DNA of 64,000 nt from Molanna angustata (lineage: Eukaryota; Arthropoda; Insecta; Trichoptera; Molannidae), in assembly GCA_963576475.1 (NCBI GenBank), contig OY754968.1:18902734-18966733 (forward strand), in the 5' to 3' direction. A program made the translations under genes and the position numbers. Under the pieces are notes generated by a model. That model had not been told where the DNA came from. It ran no database searches and was given only the letters and a program-made list of their open reading frames with translations. Of this stretch, positions 1-11,400 are shown one piece after another (within the stretch, counting starts at the first letter, position 1; each line of letters begins with the position of its first letter).

Positions 1-6
1 ACTAAA

Positions 7-1046
7 CTCTCCACACCATAGTAAGTGTTCATTTTTTCTTCTTGAAATGTTGACAATCTCTAAATGCATTTTATGAAGCACCTACATTTCTATTAGATTC
101 TTAAACAAATATAAGATCCCCAGAAGACAAAAGTTTTCACAATACACCATACACACAAAAACATTGTCACGAAACTCATAGTATGTATTTTCTGCATGAT
201 ACCAAGATGAGCATGTATGAGACAGTGTATCAATGTTGATGAGGCGATGTATGTGTCAAGATAGAAGAATGCGGTTTTCGGTTCTCACTGCCTATCCCTT
301 AAGGAAGATAGCAGTGGAGTAAAAAAAAATTTTGTCTATAGAGACACATACGAAGTTGATCACTCAATTTTCCCTCACAGAAGCTATTTTACTTCAATTA
401 TATACATTTTTCATACAAATATGAAATATATTTCATATTGATATGGAAAACCATAGATTTTTTTCTTAAAATTCTGACAATCAAAAATCCTTGAATGCAT
501 TTTTGATGAGTGTATTTTTTTGTATCGAAATTTCAAACAGTATACAAAAAACTCGATTTTCCAGACCGTGAGAGCATTTTGAAAATTTGGACAAATGAAA
601 CCATAGAGAAGAAATTAACGGATATCCATGGAAAAGTAATCTGCTCTAAGTTTATGGACTTTATATTGTATCAATATGAAGTCAATCGGACTTACAGTTT
701 GGGCTCTAGAGAGGACACAAAAAAAAAACAACGAAATGATGAAATCATAGAGAAGAAATTAAAAGTTGTCTATGGAAAACTAATCAGCTCTAGATCTATG
801 CACTTTACACATATGATGTAAATATGAAGTCGATCGGACTTATATGTAGTTTGGGCTGTAGAGATGACACAAAAAGGATAATTCCGTACGCCGAACGCCG
901 TACGCTATACGTTATACATACAAACACATCCACGACGAAACTCACAGTGTGCACTCTCTACATGATACCCATTGAGAAATTGATATAAAAAAATACGTTT
1001 GAAAATTGTGAAATCATGACTCTCCACTATTTCATAGGGTGGAGAG
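7..1046 (+). repeat. Non-autonomous TIR repeat, copy A of the CTCTCCAC family
   Basis: A noncoding repeat of about 1.04 kb that begins CTCTCCAC and ends GTGGAGAG, so it has short terminal inverted repeats. Two other copies are visible: 17060-18178 (same strand) and 44339-45497 (opposite strand). The first 180 bases match the right end of the 44-45 kb copy, and 510-960 matches 44700-44340 in reverse complement. No transposase is seen, so a non-autonomous DNA transposon is inferred. The open frame at 510-821 is inside this repeat and is not regarded as a gene. Confidence 0.6.
185..315 (+). repeat. LINE 3'-end fragment (short)
   Basis: A stretch in coding orientation resembling the degenerate C-terminal peptide of a LINE family found many times in this window (M-R-.-C-.-.-V-D-E-A..., then a segment ending near CTATCCC). 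Related pieces lie at 12036-12590, 14185-14985, 19186-19356 and 39001-39175. It is a fragment nested in the TIR repeat. Confidence 0.45.
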
Positions 1047-1280
1047 TAAAAATCACTAGAAAACACAGTAAATAAAGATTGCACCTACTAGGCATGCCTT
1101 TTAAGTTCTGTCGTTTACATATTTACCGGCAGCTTTGAATTTGGAACTGTTTGATATTCAAATTTGTTTGAATTTATAATCTCAAAACAATTGAAAGTAT
1201 TAAGATTAATGCTATTGTTTAGTCATTGCGTCGTTTTGAATCTGTCAGGTCACGTACGAAAATGAATCTTACTAAGGAAA

Positions 1281-2739
1281 ATGTCCGTAGTCCGTGCAAT
1301 AATTTTCTACAACTTTGAAAGAGGCCTAATACGGCTTCAGTGTTTTGAAGAGATAACAACTGTGTTCCAAGATGAAGATCCATCTCTGCGGACTGTCGAA
1401 CGCTGGTACTTAGAATTTCAGCTTGGACATATCAGTCTTAGTGACAAATCTCGTGAAGGACGTCCAAAATCCGCATTCACTGAAGAAAACATCATTGCTG
1501 TGAGACAACTAATTCTCGAAGATCGTCATGTGACATATCGAGAGATAGAGGCGTTATTAGGCATCTCAGGGACAACCCGTAAGAAGATATTGTATATGGC
1601 ACTTGGTGTGAGAAAGCTAGTTTGCCGTTGGATCCCGCATTTGTTTTCCGACGATAATAAGGAGGCCCGCGTCAGATGGTGTAATAAAACTCTTCAAAGG
1701 TTCAACCGAGGAGAGTCAAATCACATCTACGACATTATCAGTGGTTACGAATCTTGGATCTATGCCTACGATCCTGATTTAAAACTACAAACTACAGTCT
1801 GGGTCTTCCAAGGTCATTGGTCATTACTGTACATCAGAGTACCGAGTCTAGGACTCCTTGCTCCTTCATCTGACGTTACTTGACTGGGTGGTTTGGAGAT
1901 TTTAGTACTGAAGATGGAAGGGTTTTAGGTTGAAGGGATGATTTTATATTTTATATGAAGTTGGTGGGGTTGTCGAGTTGGATTTTATGTATTGAAGGTT
2001 GGTGGGGCAGTTTTTCGGATCGCTATTATGGTGGGGGTTCAGGTGGGGGTGGTCTCTTGAGGACAGTTTTGGGTCTTTTGTACTTATGGAAGTCGTTTTC
2101 ATCATATGTGGCTAGACTGTTGATGGAGGCGTTCTTATGCGAGGGGATCTTCGCATAAAAACGCTTCGAAAGGGAGATTATGAAGTCTTGGATTGTGGGT
2201 ACTCTTGGATTGTGGGTACTTCCAAGATGAGCCAAAGCCGACTAAATTTGTTCGCTCTCGAAGCACTTCAAAGAAGATGGAGGCCACGTTCGTTGCGAAA
2301 ACCAGACGTGTTGCAACAATTACACTTGAAGATCATAGAACGGTTAATGCTGACTGGTATACGACAGTTTGTTTACCACAAGTCATCGTCGAACTTCGGA
2401 AATCTAACCCAAAGCGACGCATGATCCTACACCATGATAACGCAAGCTCACACAGCGCTCGTCAAACTATTCAGTATTTGAAGCAGGAAAACGTAGAAAT
2501 TCTTGACCATCCTCCATACAGTCCCGACCTAAGCCCTAATTTCTTTACATTTCCTAAAATTAAGAAAAATCTTCGCGGTCAAAGGTTCCAGTCGACGTAC
2601 CAGTGAAGAAGCAGTCGACGCTTTCAAGACAGCCATATTGAACACCCCTACTTTGGAGTGGAATAAATGTTTTAATAACTGGTTCGAGCGAATTGAAAAG
2701 TGTATTAAACTACGTGATGAATACTTTGAAAAACAATAA
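1281..2739 (+). pseudogene. Mariner transposase pseudogene (D34D type)
   Basis: Encodes a Tc1/mariner-family transposase. The N-terminal helix-turn-helix region runs from the start near 1281 to about residue 110. The catalytic segment continues to residue 177, is interrupted at 1813-2218, and resumes in the same frame at 2226. The motif HDNASSHSA carries the second catalytic Asp, and YSPDLSP marks the third region. Two catalytic positions are lost: the first Asp of the usual D-E-S-W is Tyr (Y-E-S-W), and the third Asp, expected in the P-N-D-F-F motif, is missing because the sequence reads P-N-F-F (an in-frame loss of one codon). A frameshift near 2595-2605 moves the last 46 codons to another frame, ending at TAA 2737-2739. 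Family assignment is secure; inactivity follows from the lost residues. Confidence 0.92.
1813..2218. mobile_element. 406-bp insertion in the mariner transposase, 8-bp flanking repeat
   Basis: CTTCCAAG occurs at 1805-1812 and again at 2219-2226. Removing one copy plus the 406 bp between them (414 nt, 138 codons) rejoins the transposase in frame. An 8-bp duplication suits a hAT-type insertion, but no terminal inverted repeats are evident. The insert is G-rich in the middle (about 2010-2060) and ends in a short tandem repeat of TTGGATTGTGGGTA (2189-2218). Confidence 0.75.
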
Positions 2740-2806
2740 AAGATACTATAAGATTATAGTAGTGTTATTTTCTTCAAACGACAAAACTTAAAAGGCATTC
2801 CTCGTA

Positions 2807-3180
2807 CCTACTTTAGAACTAAATTAACTTTCAATTCTACAATGGATTAAGACATTTATATAAATCGATATAATTTCTAAATTGCAAAATAGAAAACAAA
2901 TCAAAAGAATGACAACATTAAAAAAAAATCCCTAGTTTTATAAATATACCCACTTATACCAAAGAGAAATCACCAATTCGGAATGTTATTGAAAATAACG
3001 AAGAAATACCTACCGGGAAAATATATGAAAAACTACAATATGTTGCCAACCAAGAAGAAATCAAATGCGCGATATACCATGGCTCATTCATTGCACGGAG
3101 TACTCCATCTAGTATATTATATAGAAATCTTTGGTTGTGAAAATCGTCACGATGCAAGAAAATTTATAAATGCATAGATA
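2807..3180. other. No recognisable feature
   Basis: AT-rich spacer between the mariner element and the LINE fragment. A 64-codon open frame at 2983-3177 has no similarity I recognise and no supporting context. Confidence 0.5.
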
Positions 3181-3181
3181 G

Positions 3182-4155
3182 ATGATTCAAAAGGAAGGAT
3201 TCAATTCATTTGCTTATGCCGATGACCGCTTGCTCTTCAAATTTTGTAATCCCATATGCAAAAATCGTCTGGAAGTAGAAACTGTTGAGTGCATCGAAAA
3301 AGTCGCCACGTGGATGTCTAGCAACAAGCTAAAACTGAACCCAACTAAAACAGAGTTTATGTGGGTAGCTTCACCACGGCGACAGCACCTCATTGAGAGT
3401 ACTCCTATCAACATCAACGGAGAAACACTCGTGCCAGCTGCAAGTGTCAAATTCTTGGGTATTCACTTGGACAATAAGTAGTCACTTGACCTTCAAATCT
3501 CAAAAACGGTCAGTTCATGTTTTTTTTCAACTCAGACAACTGAAAAACATTCGTCGAAATTTACCCAAGAATGAGACTAAAACACTTGTAAATTCATTCG
3601 TTGTGTCTCGGCTTGATTACTGCAACGGCATTTATGCTGGATTGCCGAAGTATCAGCTCAATAGACTACAGATGGTATTTAACACAGCGGTAAGACTTAT
3701 TTTCGGTGCAGAAAAACGATGTTACATAACTCCACTACTAAACGAATTACACTGGTTGAAGTGTCCAGAGCCAATTGATTACAAAATTTGTTTGACAGTA
3801 TATAATGCTTTGAACAACCTGGCACCAAAATGTATACAAGAGCTGTGTCAGAGAAGAGATCTCTCTGGGAGGCATCTCACACTCAGGTCGTCTGGATCAC
3901 AGAGTAACGATTCCTTAAAGGAGTTGGACAGAGTCAACAAAGCGGCTTACTATGACCGATGCTTTAGTGTGAGTGGTCCTATTAAGTGGAATTCACTGCC
4001 TCTAGATGTCCGCAGTGCTCAAAGCAAGAGCACTTTCACTAAAGGATTAAAAACAGCTTTGTTTCAGAGAGCAACACAACATTAAAATATCAGCGCCCTT
4101 GGTATGATCTCGAATCATTAAACGGCGCTATACAAATGACTTATTATTATTATTA
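3182..4155 (+). pseudogene. 5'-truncated L2/CR1-like LINE, reverse transcriptase C-terminus and 3' end
   Basis: The fragment opens just before the reverse-transcriptase catalytic motif F-A-Y-A-D-D (about 3208). It continues through the thumb and C-terminal region, with S-R-L-D-Y-C-N, I-T-P-L-L-N-E-L-H-W-L and Y-N-A-L-N-N-L-A-P, typical of the L2/CR1 group. There is an in-frame TAG at 3479-3481 and a frameshift in the T-run near 3519-3527, after which the frame runs to TAA 4083-4085. A short 3'UTR ends in (TTA)n at about 4141-4155. A second copy of only the last 95 bp lies at 39256-39350. It is a dead, 5'-truncated copy. The clade is judged from motifs by eye. Confidence 0.85.
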
Positions 4156-4185
4156 TAGATGACAATACTGTATTAGGTGCATTAA

Positions 4186-5175
4186 TCCAACTGTCGATTT
4201 GTTCAGGAGAACTTTGTTCTCTTAACATATCGACAATGTTTCAAGCCAGGATACGCGAGAATTGTATGCAGAGGTCTACTTTTTTCACGGCTTTTCCCAA
4301 TTTGAAGTCAAAAAACACCAACTTAGAGGCTTCGCAGCATATATGTTCCATACACGGATTTACTCAGAATTCGGAGTAGAACATTTCGTGTGTCTGTGTG
4401 TGTGTGTCCCCCCCCTTATAACTTTTGATCCGCTGAATTTACAGAGCCCAAAATTTCAGAATATATAAAAAGTTACAGGCCTACAAAACTTTTATACTCG
4501 GAATTTAGAATTTTTGTTTCAGTCAGGGTTATCAACTTTTGAATTTTTATTTTATTTTTCCATATATCTCAGAAAACACAAAAGCTAGAACGCTGAAAAT
4601 TGGCACAAACATAGACAAATACAAAATCTCAAATTAGTTTTTTCAAAAAAAATCCAGGGTTTCTCAAACCCTGGATTTTTTTTCTGATAATTTTTTTTTA
4701 TGATAAATTTATGAGTTTAACTGCCTATATTCCCAAAACTTTTACAATTATCGAAAAAAGCCGAAACACCCCAACTAGATAATTTAATTTTCTATAAAAA
4801 ATATTAGCATTGTAGTAGAAGATCTCAATTTTTTTTAACATTTTTTTTAAAAATTGAATTTAGTGACGACATCGCTTCATACATTTTGTATGGCAGTCGC
4901 CTATACACAATATGTAAGAAGACTTAATAGTTTGATACTTCATCTCCAAACATACATACATACCATCATGCTATTTTCATATTTTTGGTAGGAAAAAAGG
5001 ATCTTCCTCCATACTATCCTATCTTGACATACATACCTACATATGTTGTATAGAAAACAAAATATCTGAAAATATTCAATAATTTGTATTTATGGGTTTA
5101 TAGTTTGGTACATATTCTTCAACTATACATGCTATCGCTATCAACAGTTGGATCTCATGTGTTACATGCAACTAG
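4186..5175 (+). mobile_element. Helitron-like element, copy 1 (complete, 990 bp)
   Basis: It begins TCCAACTGTCGAT after an A and ends CTAG before a T, the Helitron pattern of insertion between A and T without target duplication. A hairpin CATGT-GTT-ACATG (5156-5168) lies 3 nt before the terminal CTAG. Subterminal inverted repeats are present: TCCAACTGTCGAT at 4186 and ATCAACAGTTGGA at 5140-5152. A TG-rich tract (about 4388-4408) is the site of much larger microsatellite growth in a sister copy. No Rep/helicase gene is present, so it is non-autonomous. Sister copies are at 5549, 9396, 11772 (minus) and 28884. Confidence 0.75.
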
Positions 5176-5221
5176 TAATAATAATAATAATAAACACTTC
5201 CTTGCACCCTGCGCAAGTGCA
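5176..5221 (-). repeat. SINE 3'-tail fragment
   Basis: (TAA)n followed by the reverse complement of the tail seen in the SINE at 22079-22278 (CTTGCGCAGGGT...GGAAGTGTT). It touches the end of Helitron-like copy 1, so the element may have inserted into the tail of an older SINE. Confidence 0.6.
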
Positions 5222-5548
5222 TTAGAAAAGTATACGAGAAAAGACAACGTTAAGTCATCTCAGCATACTTACATATATTTACCAGCGATTTATGCCCACG
5301 TCGGTATATTATGATTCATGGTTCCTTTTATATCAAATTTATTCAAGAGAAATAACTATAATTATTTATTGCAAGCAAGAAAAATTACCATTGTCCTTGG
5401 TATATTTTGTGGGTAGGTAGGTTCTGTAGGTACGATGAAGACAACGCTTAGAAAAACCTTGAACAATTGAAACAAGGTGCTATCGAAGGTAAATCACTAA
5501 ATTATGCAGATTATACAGTTGTAAGAAACTATTTGATTATCTTAATAT

Positions 5549-5807
5549 TCCAACTGTGTTCAAGAGAATTTATTTACCTTAACATATCGACAAAGTATCA
5601 AGCCAAGATACACGAGATTTATATGCCGGGTCTATATTTTACACGGTTTTTCCAACTTTGAAGTAAAAAAATACCAACTTAGAGGCTATATTTATGGATT
5701 TACTCAGACAGTTATAGGCCTAAAAAACTTTCATACACAGACTTTTGAATTTTTGTTACAGTCAGAGGTTATCAACTTTTGAATTTTTATTGTATTTTTC
5801 CATATAT
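5549..5807 (+). mobile_element. Helitron-like copy 2, left part
   Basis: It starts TCCAACTG and follows copy 1 through the segment ending CCATATAT. There it is interrupted by the LINE at 5808-9207. The right part resumes at 9208. Confidence 0.65.
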
Positions 5808-8800
5808 ATAAACAGAATCACACAGCGGTTACGTACACCCAGCCATTTTATTTTAAATCTTATTATGCATATGCATTATACTTTAATAATTTAACTATTT
5901 CGCCTTTCATGCTATTGTACTCTATATATCTATATACTTATCTTTTTTATTTTCTTTTCTATATTGTTTTTTTTTAATTATCGTCATTATCCCTTAAGTT
6001 CAAACTAAACCAATGCCCTTAAGTATTTTTTATCAAAATGTACGCGGGCTGAGAACTAAAACTGACACATTCCTTCGCGGTGTTATCGGTAGTGATTATG
6101 ATGTGATTGCTTTAACTGAGACATGGCTTGTAGATGCTATATCAGATGGCGAACTTTTCGATTTCAGATATGTTGTGTTTCGACGGGACAGGTGTATGGA
6201 GGGTGTATCAATGGGCGGGGGGGTACTGCTAGCTGTCAAAAGTGAATTCGATTAGATATGTAACTATTCGTGGGGTTCAATTGAAGAAGACATATGGGTA
6301 ACTCTACGCATTCCGAGTTCTAATGGGATTGTTGGTGTTCATATTTGTTGCGTATACTTGTCTAAAAACTTTAATTCTAATTCACAAATTGCCACCGTCT
6401 CAAAGGACTTAGGCGACAAGCTTTTGAATCGACCGAACGATAAATTCATTATTCTGGGAGAGTTCAATTTATCTGACATAGATTGGGTCATTCAAGAGGG
6501 CGGAGTCGGCCTTGTACCTCGGAATTACACTTCAGCAGTAAGCTCATTATTTATCGATGATATTAACTATTGTGGTCTTCACCAGTACAACTGCATTTCG
6601 AATCAATCAGGAAGATTTCTTGATCTTGTCCTATGTAACTTCCTAGTGCAAGTCAGTCCTGCGGATGATCCTTTGGTTACGGAAGATGCTTATCGCAGAT
6701 CCCTTATCATAACTGCAGACGTAGGCGAGTGCGAGGTTTTGAAGGAAAACATAACTAAAAGGCCACTTTTTCATAAGGCAAACTATGATGACATTAGAAA
6801 CAATTTAGAACAGGTGGACTGGGGTGTACTCAATGCTGCTGAGTCAACAAATCATGCAATCTCTTTCTTTTACAATGTCATTAATAATATAATTTCTAAT
6901 AAAATCCCTTCAAAACCAGTAAGAAAATGTTTTATCCTCCGTGGTATACACAGTCTTTAATTAGGCTCATTCGAGAAAAAAGAAAAACTCACAGACGTTA
7001 TGTTACCTACAAGAATCCTTCCGATTACGAAATCTTTTCCTTGTTACGAAGTAGACAAAAAAAACTCGCAAAGAAATGTCACGATGACTTTATTCGTGAT
7101 GCGGAGGAAAATATCATTGGAAACCCCAAGGCATTCTGGTCATACGTTAAATCAAAAAAACTAACACCCCCAATCCCAAATGTATTGAACTTCAATAACA
7201 GGAAAGCTGAAGGTGGTCAAGCTGTCTGTGATTTATTTGCTGATTATTTTCATTCTGTTTACGAACCAACAGAATTACTGAGCTCTACCATTAATAACTC
7301 TTCGGCAGAATATGTTGATACAGTGGGATCAATTTCTGTCCACAGTGAGCTTGTATGTAAATACCTACAGAACTTAGATTCTAGTAAGGGAGCTGGGCCG
7401 GATGGCATTCCACCATTATTTATTATTGAATGTGCAAGGCAGTTATCAACTCCTCTATCGATATTATTCAATTTATCTCTTGATTCAGGTGAGTATCCTG
7501 ATCAATGGAAATAAGCATATGTAACTCCAATTCACAAATCGGGCTCAAAGAATGAAGCCAATAACTTTAGGCCTATATCTAAGCTATGTATTTTTTCTAA
7601 AGTTTTTGAAAATATGGTATATAATCAAATATTTCCTGTTGTAAAAAAAACAATGAACGATTTTCAACATGGATTCTTTGCAGGTCGTTCTGTCCTTACC
7701 AATCTCGCTTTATTTACAAACTTTTTATTAGATTGCATGGACAAACGGAAGCAGGTTGATGTTGTTTATACCGACTACAGCAAAGCCTTCGACAAAATCA
7801 ACCATTATATACTATGTAAAAAACTTGCTAACCATGGTATTCATGGAGACCTACTCCGCTGGGTGTCATCTTACATAACAAACAGATCTCAGGCTGTTGC
7901 CGTGGGTGGGTTTGCATCAACTTGGAGAATGATTACATCCGGTGTACCTCAGGGATCCATTTTGGGCCCCTTACTTTTTTCCATCTACATAAATGATATC
8001 GCAACTCGTTTCCATTCTGCTAAAATACTTCTTTTTGCGGATGATATGAAGATTTTCCTTCCCATCAACTCAGTTAGTAGTTGTGTGAGCCTACAGGAAG
8101 ATCTTGATCGATTGTCCCAATATTGCCATGAAAATAAACTCTTTATAAATATATCTAAATGTTACAAAGTTACCTTTACTCGTAACCGTAATAAAGTAAT
8201 CCATAATTATAATATTTCTGGGTCGCTCTTATCGAAAAAAGACTGTGTATGTGATCTTGGAGTTATTCTGGACTCAAAACTTACTTTTGAGGCTCATAAT
8301 AATAGCATAGTCACTAAGGCAACAAAGAGCCTGGGTTTTGTTCTAAGAACATGTAAAATTTTCACCAACTTCAGAACGTTCTTGCTCCTCTAAAATAGTT
8401 ATGTTCGTCCACATTTAGAGTATTGTTCACAGATTTGGAACCCACGCTACAGTAAATACGTTGATCGACTAGAAAGAGTCCAAAAACGATTTCTAAAATT
8501 CTTAAATTTCAAATCATATAACATATACAGTTCTTATGATGAAATTGAGAAACATTTCCGAATGAAAAAAATCGTACACAGGAGAGAAGTTGCGGATCAA
8601 ATGTTTCTCTTTAAAATTATTAATTCAAAAGTTGACTGTCCTGATTTATTAAATAAAATTAATTTCCATGCGCCGTTGCGAAATGGCAGATTGAACTACT
8701 TGTTTTATGTTCCTCGAAGTAACACTAATTCTAATCAAAATGAGTTTATCAAAAGGGCTTGTAACTTCTATAATGTCAACCTCTCAGCCAGTATCACACA

Positions 8801-9207
8801 TTCTGATATATTCACCGCTAGTAATAACGCATACAAAAATTCTCTCTATAAGTGCATAGCATGAACTCGTATGTTGAATTTTTTTTTTTGTTAGTATTTG
8901 TGTTTTTTCTAATATTATCTTTTGTATACTTTTATTTACATTTTGAGTTGTTGTTTGTAACAAAAATATAACAATTTAACTGTCACAATCCTTTTCCCAT
9001 CTTTTTTTTTCTCTTCCCTTGATTCCCTTCCTTTCCCGTCACAGGCAAACATACATCTTAGTTAGGTATATTTAAATTTATGATGTTTAAAATGTTTTAT
9101 ATTTAATATCTGTGGACATATGTAATTGGTCTGTTTGTTTTTATTTTATAGTGTATTATTCCATTTTAGTATTTTAAGACTGTATTTGTCCCTAAATAAA
9201 TAAATAA
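5808..9207 (+). mobile_element. Jockey-like LINE, nearly full length, inactive
   Basis: A non-LTR retrotransposon of about 3.4 kb inserted in Helitron-like copy 2. ATATAT occurs at both junctions (5802-5807 and 9208-9213) and may be a short target duplication, though the tract is low-complexity. It has a 5' leader, a broken endonuclease/reverse-transcriptase frame (6013-8864), a 3'UTR and an (AAAT)n tail at about 9195-9210. No ORF1 (gag-like) frame is seen upstream, so the 5' end is probably truncated. Confidence 0.82.
6013..8864 (+). pseudogene. Endonuclease/reverse transcriptase of Jockey-like LINE (broken ORF2)
   Basis: The N-terminal apurinic-type endonuclease begins with Y-Q-N-V-R-G-L-R-T-K and has L-T-E-T-W-L; the usual G-D-F-N motif is G-E-F-N. 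The reverse transcriptase has S-S-K-G-A-G-P-D-G-I-P (about 7385), D-Y-S-K-A-F-D-K-I (7775), S-G-V-P-Q-G-S-I-L-G-P (7940) and the catalytic F-A-D-D-M-K (8036). The C-terminal region ends at TGA 8862-8864. Breaks: in-frame stops at 6253-6255, 7512-7514 and 8391-8393, and a frameshift near 6930-6950. The protein would be about 950 aa, which fits ORF2 of the Jockey group. Clade by motif; inactivity is certain from the stops. Confidence 0.9.
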
Positions 9208-9395
9208 ATATATCTCAATAACCTACTTAATCCCGAGAAGTAGGTAATATAAAATAAAATAAAAATAAAAAATAACAAGAAAAGCTAGAACACTGAAAAT
9301 TGGTATAAATATAGACAAATACAAAAACTCAAATTTGATTTTTTTTGAAGAATTCCAGAGTTTCTCAAATTTTTTTTATTAAGAAAAACATTTTT
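9208..9395 (+). mobile_element. Helitron-like copy 2, right part (truncated)
   Basis: It resumes at ATATATCTC and runs through AAAAGCTAGAAC.CTGAAAATTGG until the start of copy 3. It includes a 50-bp AT-rich interruption with a small hairpin (CCTACTT...AAGTAGG) not seen in the other copies. Confidence 0.6.
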
Positions 9396-9894
9396 TCCAA
9401 CTGTCGATTCGTTCAAGAGAATGAAATTCTTTTGAAGGAAGAGGCAGTTTAAATCCAAGACGCGTGTATGAAGGAACACGATTGTATGCAGGGTCTATAT
9501 TTTTCACGGTTTTTCCAAATTTGAAGTAAAAAAACACCAACTTAGAGGCTTCGCAGCATATATGTTCTATATACGGATTTACTCAGAATTCGGAGCAGAC
9601 CATTTCGTGTGTCTGTGTGTGTGTGTGTGTCTGTCTGTGTGTGTGTCCGTCCCCCCTATTAAACTTTGATAAGCTCAATTTACAGAGCCCAAAATTTCAG
9701 AATGTATAAACAGTAATAGGCCTACAAAACTTTTATACACAGAATTTAAAATTTTTGTTTCAGCCAGGGGTAATCAACTTTTGAAAGCTAGAACGCTGAA
9801 AATTGGTATAAACATAGACAAATACCAAACCTCAAAATAGGTTTTTTTTATTTCCAGGGTTTCTCAAACATTTTTTATTACGAAAAATATTTAG
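9396..9894 (+). mobile_element. Helitron-like copy 3, left part
   Basis: It starts TCCAACTGTCGATTCGTTC and follows the family through a short TG microsatellite (9609-9645) to about 9894. There an inverted partial copy interrupts it. The rest of the copy is 10528-11106. Confidence 0.65.
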
Positions 9895-9985
9895 ATAGTA
9901 TAAAAGTTTTGTAGGCCTATAACTGTTTATATATTTTGAAATTTTGGGACACACAGACAGATAGACAGACAGACAGACAGACAGA

Positions 9986-10070
<85 letters not shown>

Positions 10071-10527
10071 ACACACACAGACACACACACACACACAGAC
10101 ACACACACACACACAGACACACACACACAGACACACACACACACACACACAGACACACACACACAGACACACACACACAGACACACACACACAGACACAC
10201 ACACAGACACACACACACAGACACACACACACAGACACACACACATACAGACACACACACACAGACACACAGACACACACACACAGACACACACACACAG
10301 ACACACACACACAGACACACACACACAAAACTCACATAATATGTTCTACTCCGAATTCTGAGTAAATCCATGTATGGAACATATATGCTGCGAGGCCTCT
10401 AGTTGGTATTATTAGCATGCAAAAAGTCCACTACGCCATACAAAATGTTCCTTCATACACGCATCTTGGCTTAATAATGTCGATTCATTCAGAGAATTGA
10501 ATTCTCATGAACGAATCGACAGTTGGA
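9895..10527 (-). mobile_element. Inverted 5' half of a Helitron-like element with expanded microsatellite
   Basis: Read on the minus strand it begins TCCAACTGTCGATTCGTTC at 10527 and follows the 28884 copy closely, through GAGAATTCAATTCTC and the CGAGGCC segment, to the region before the middle of the element. It is placed inside copy 3 in opposite orientation. Confidence 0.65.
9949..10329. repeat. CA/CAGA compound microsatellite, about 380 bp
   Basis: Long runs of (CA)n broken regularly by CAGA, plus a (CAGA)n start near 9954-9986. It occupies the position of the short TG tract in other copies of the same element. The Cys/Val- and Thr/His-rich open frames across it on both strands are microsatellite artefacts. 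Confidence 0.97.
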
Positions 10528-11106
10528 AAATATTGACATTGTAGAAGTACATCTCATTTTTTTTAACAATTTTTATAAAAATTGAATTTAGTGACGACTT
10601 CGCTTCATACAATTTGTATGGCAGTCGCCTAGGTATACACAATATCTAGTTTGATACTTAATCTCCAAACATACATACCATCATGCTGTTTTCATATTCC
10701 GGGTAGGAAAAAAGCACTCACCTCCATATTATCCTATCTTGACATACATACCTACATGTGTTGTATAGAAAACAAAATATCTTAAAATATTCAATAATTT
10801 GGATTTATGGGTTTATAGTTTTGCCACAACATCCGGCCCCAGGCCTGCTTTTTACCATCGTCGAAGGAATGATTGACGGGGGTAACTGTAGAGGTCGCCC
10901 CAGAAATAACTATATAGACCAGATAATCGGTGACGTGCGCTGTAGCAGTTACAAAGAGATGAAGAGACTAGCGGACGATAGAGATAAGTGGAGGGATCGA
11001 GTGTTTGGTGCAGACCAATCCTTGGATTGTGACCAAGAAGACTTATTCTTCAACTATACATACTATCGCTATCAACAGTTGGATCTCATGTGTTACATGC
11101 AACTAG
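10528..11106 (+). mobile_element. Helitron-like copy 3, right part, with captured LINE fragment
   Basis: It resumes at AAATATTGACATTG and ends with the family 3' structure: hairpin CATGT-GTT-ACATG and terminal CTAG at 11103-11106 before T. Between the motifs TTTATAGTTT and TTCTTCAACTATACAT it contains about 220 bp (10826-11045) absent from copies 1 and 5. Confidence 0.7.
10826..11045 (+). pseudogene. LINE C-terminal coding fragment captured in the Helitron-like copy
   Basis: The frame reads C-R-G-R-P-R-N-N-Y-I-D-Q-I, then Y-K-E-M-K-R-L-A-D-D-R-D-K-W-R. This matches the C-terminal tail of several LINE polyproteins (R-G-R-P-R...W...D-Q-I...M-K-R-L-A-.-D-R-.-.-W-R). It is present in this copy only and sits between two family-specific motifs, so it was acquired by the element or inserted into it. 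Confidence 0.7.
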
Positions 11107-11125
11107 TTATGATAAATTTGTGTGT

Positions 11126-11400
11126 TTAATTTCCAATTTTACCAAGATTTCAAAAATTATCGTAAAAAGCTGAAACTCCAAAACTAGATAATTTTATTTT
11201 TCTATAAAATATATTAACATCAAATTTGTTGTATTATAAAAGTTCCAGAGTTTCTTAAACATTTTTTACTAAGAAAACATTTTTTTGTGATAAATGTAGA
11301 TATGTGTTTAACTGCCCATATTTCTATTTTTTTAAATATCAAAAACGACGTAAAACCCCAACTAGCTGGTTTAATTTTCTATAAATAAAGTAAAAGTTTT
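11126..11400 (+). repeat. Partial middle segments of the Helitron-like family
   Basis: Two overlapping degenerate pieces of the family middle region (GCTGAAACTCC..AACTAGATAATTT, and GTTTAACTGCCCATATTTC..) in plus orientation, between copy 3 and the inverted copy 4. Confidence 0.5.

Larger units (their letters stand above)
1088..2804 (+). mobile_element. Mariner-like element, inactive, with internal insertion
   Basis: The ends are 29-bp terminal inverted repeats at 1088-1116 and 2776-2804, which agree at nearly all positions (shared core GCCTTTTAAGTT). Both ends are flanked by TA (1086-1087 and 2805-2806), the mariner target-site duplication. Total length is 1717 bp; without the 406-bp insert and its 8-bp repeat it is 1303 bp, the usual mariner size. 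The transposase reading frame inside is broken, so this is a dead copy. Confidence 0.93.

Noticed and set aside
9832..10371. Long Cys/Val-rich and Thr/His-rich open frames on both strands
   Set aside because: Pure translation of a CA/CAGA microsatellite.
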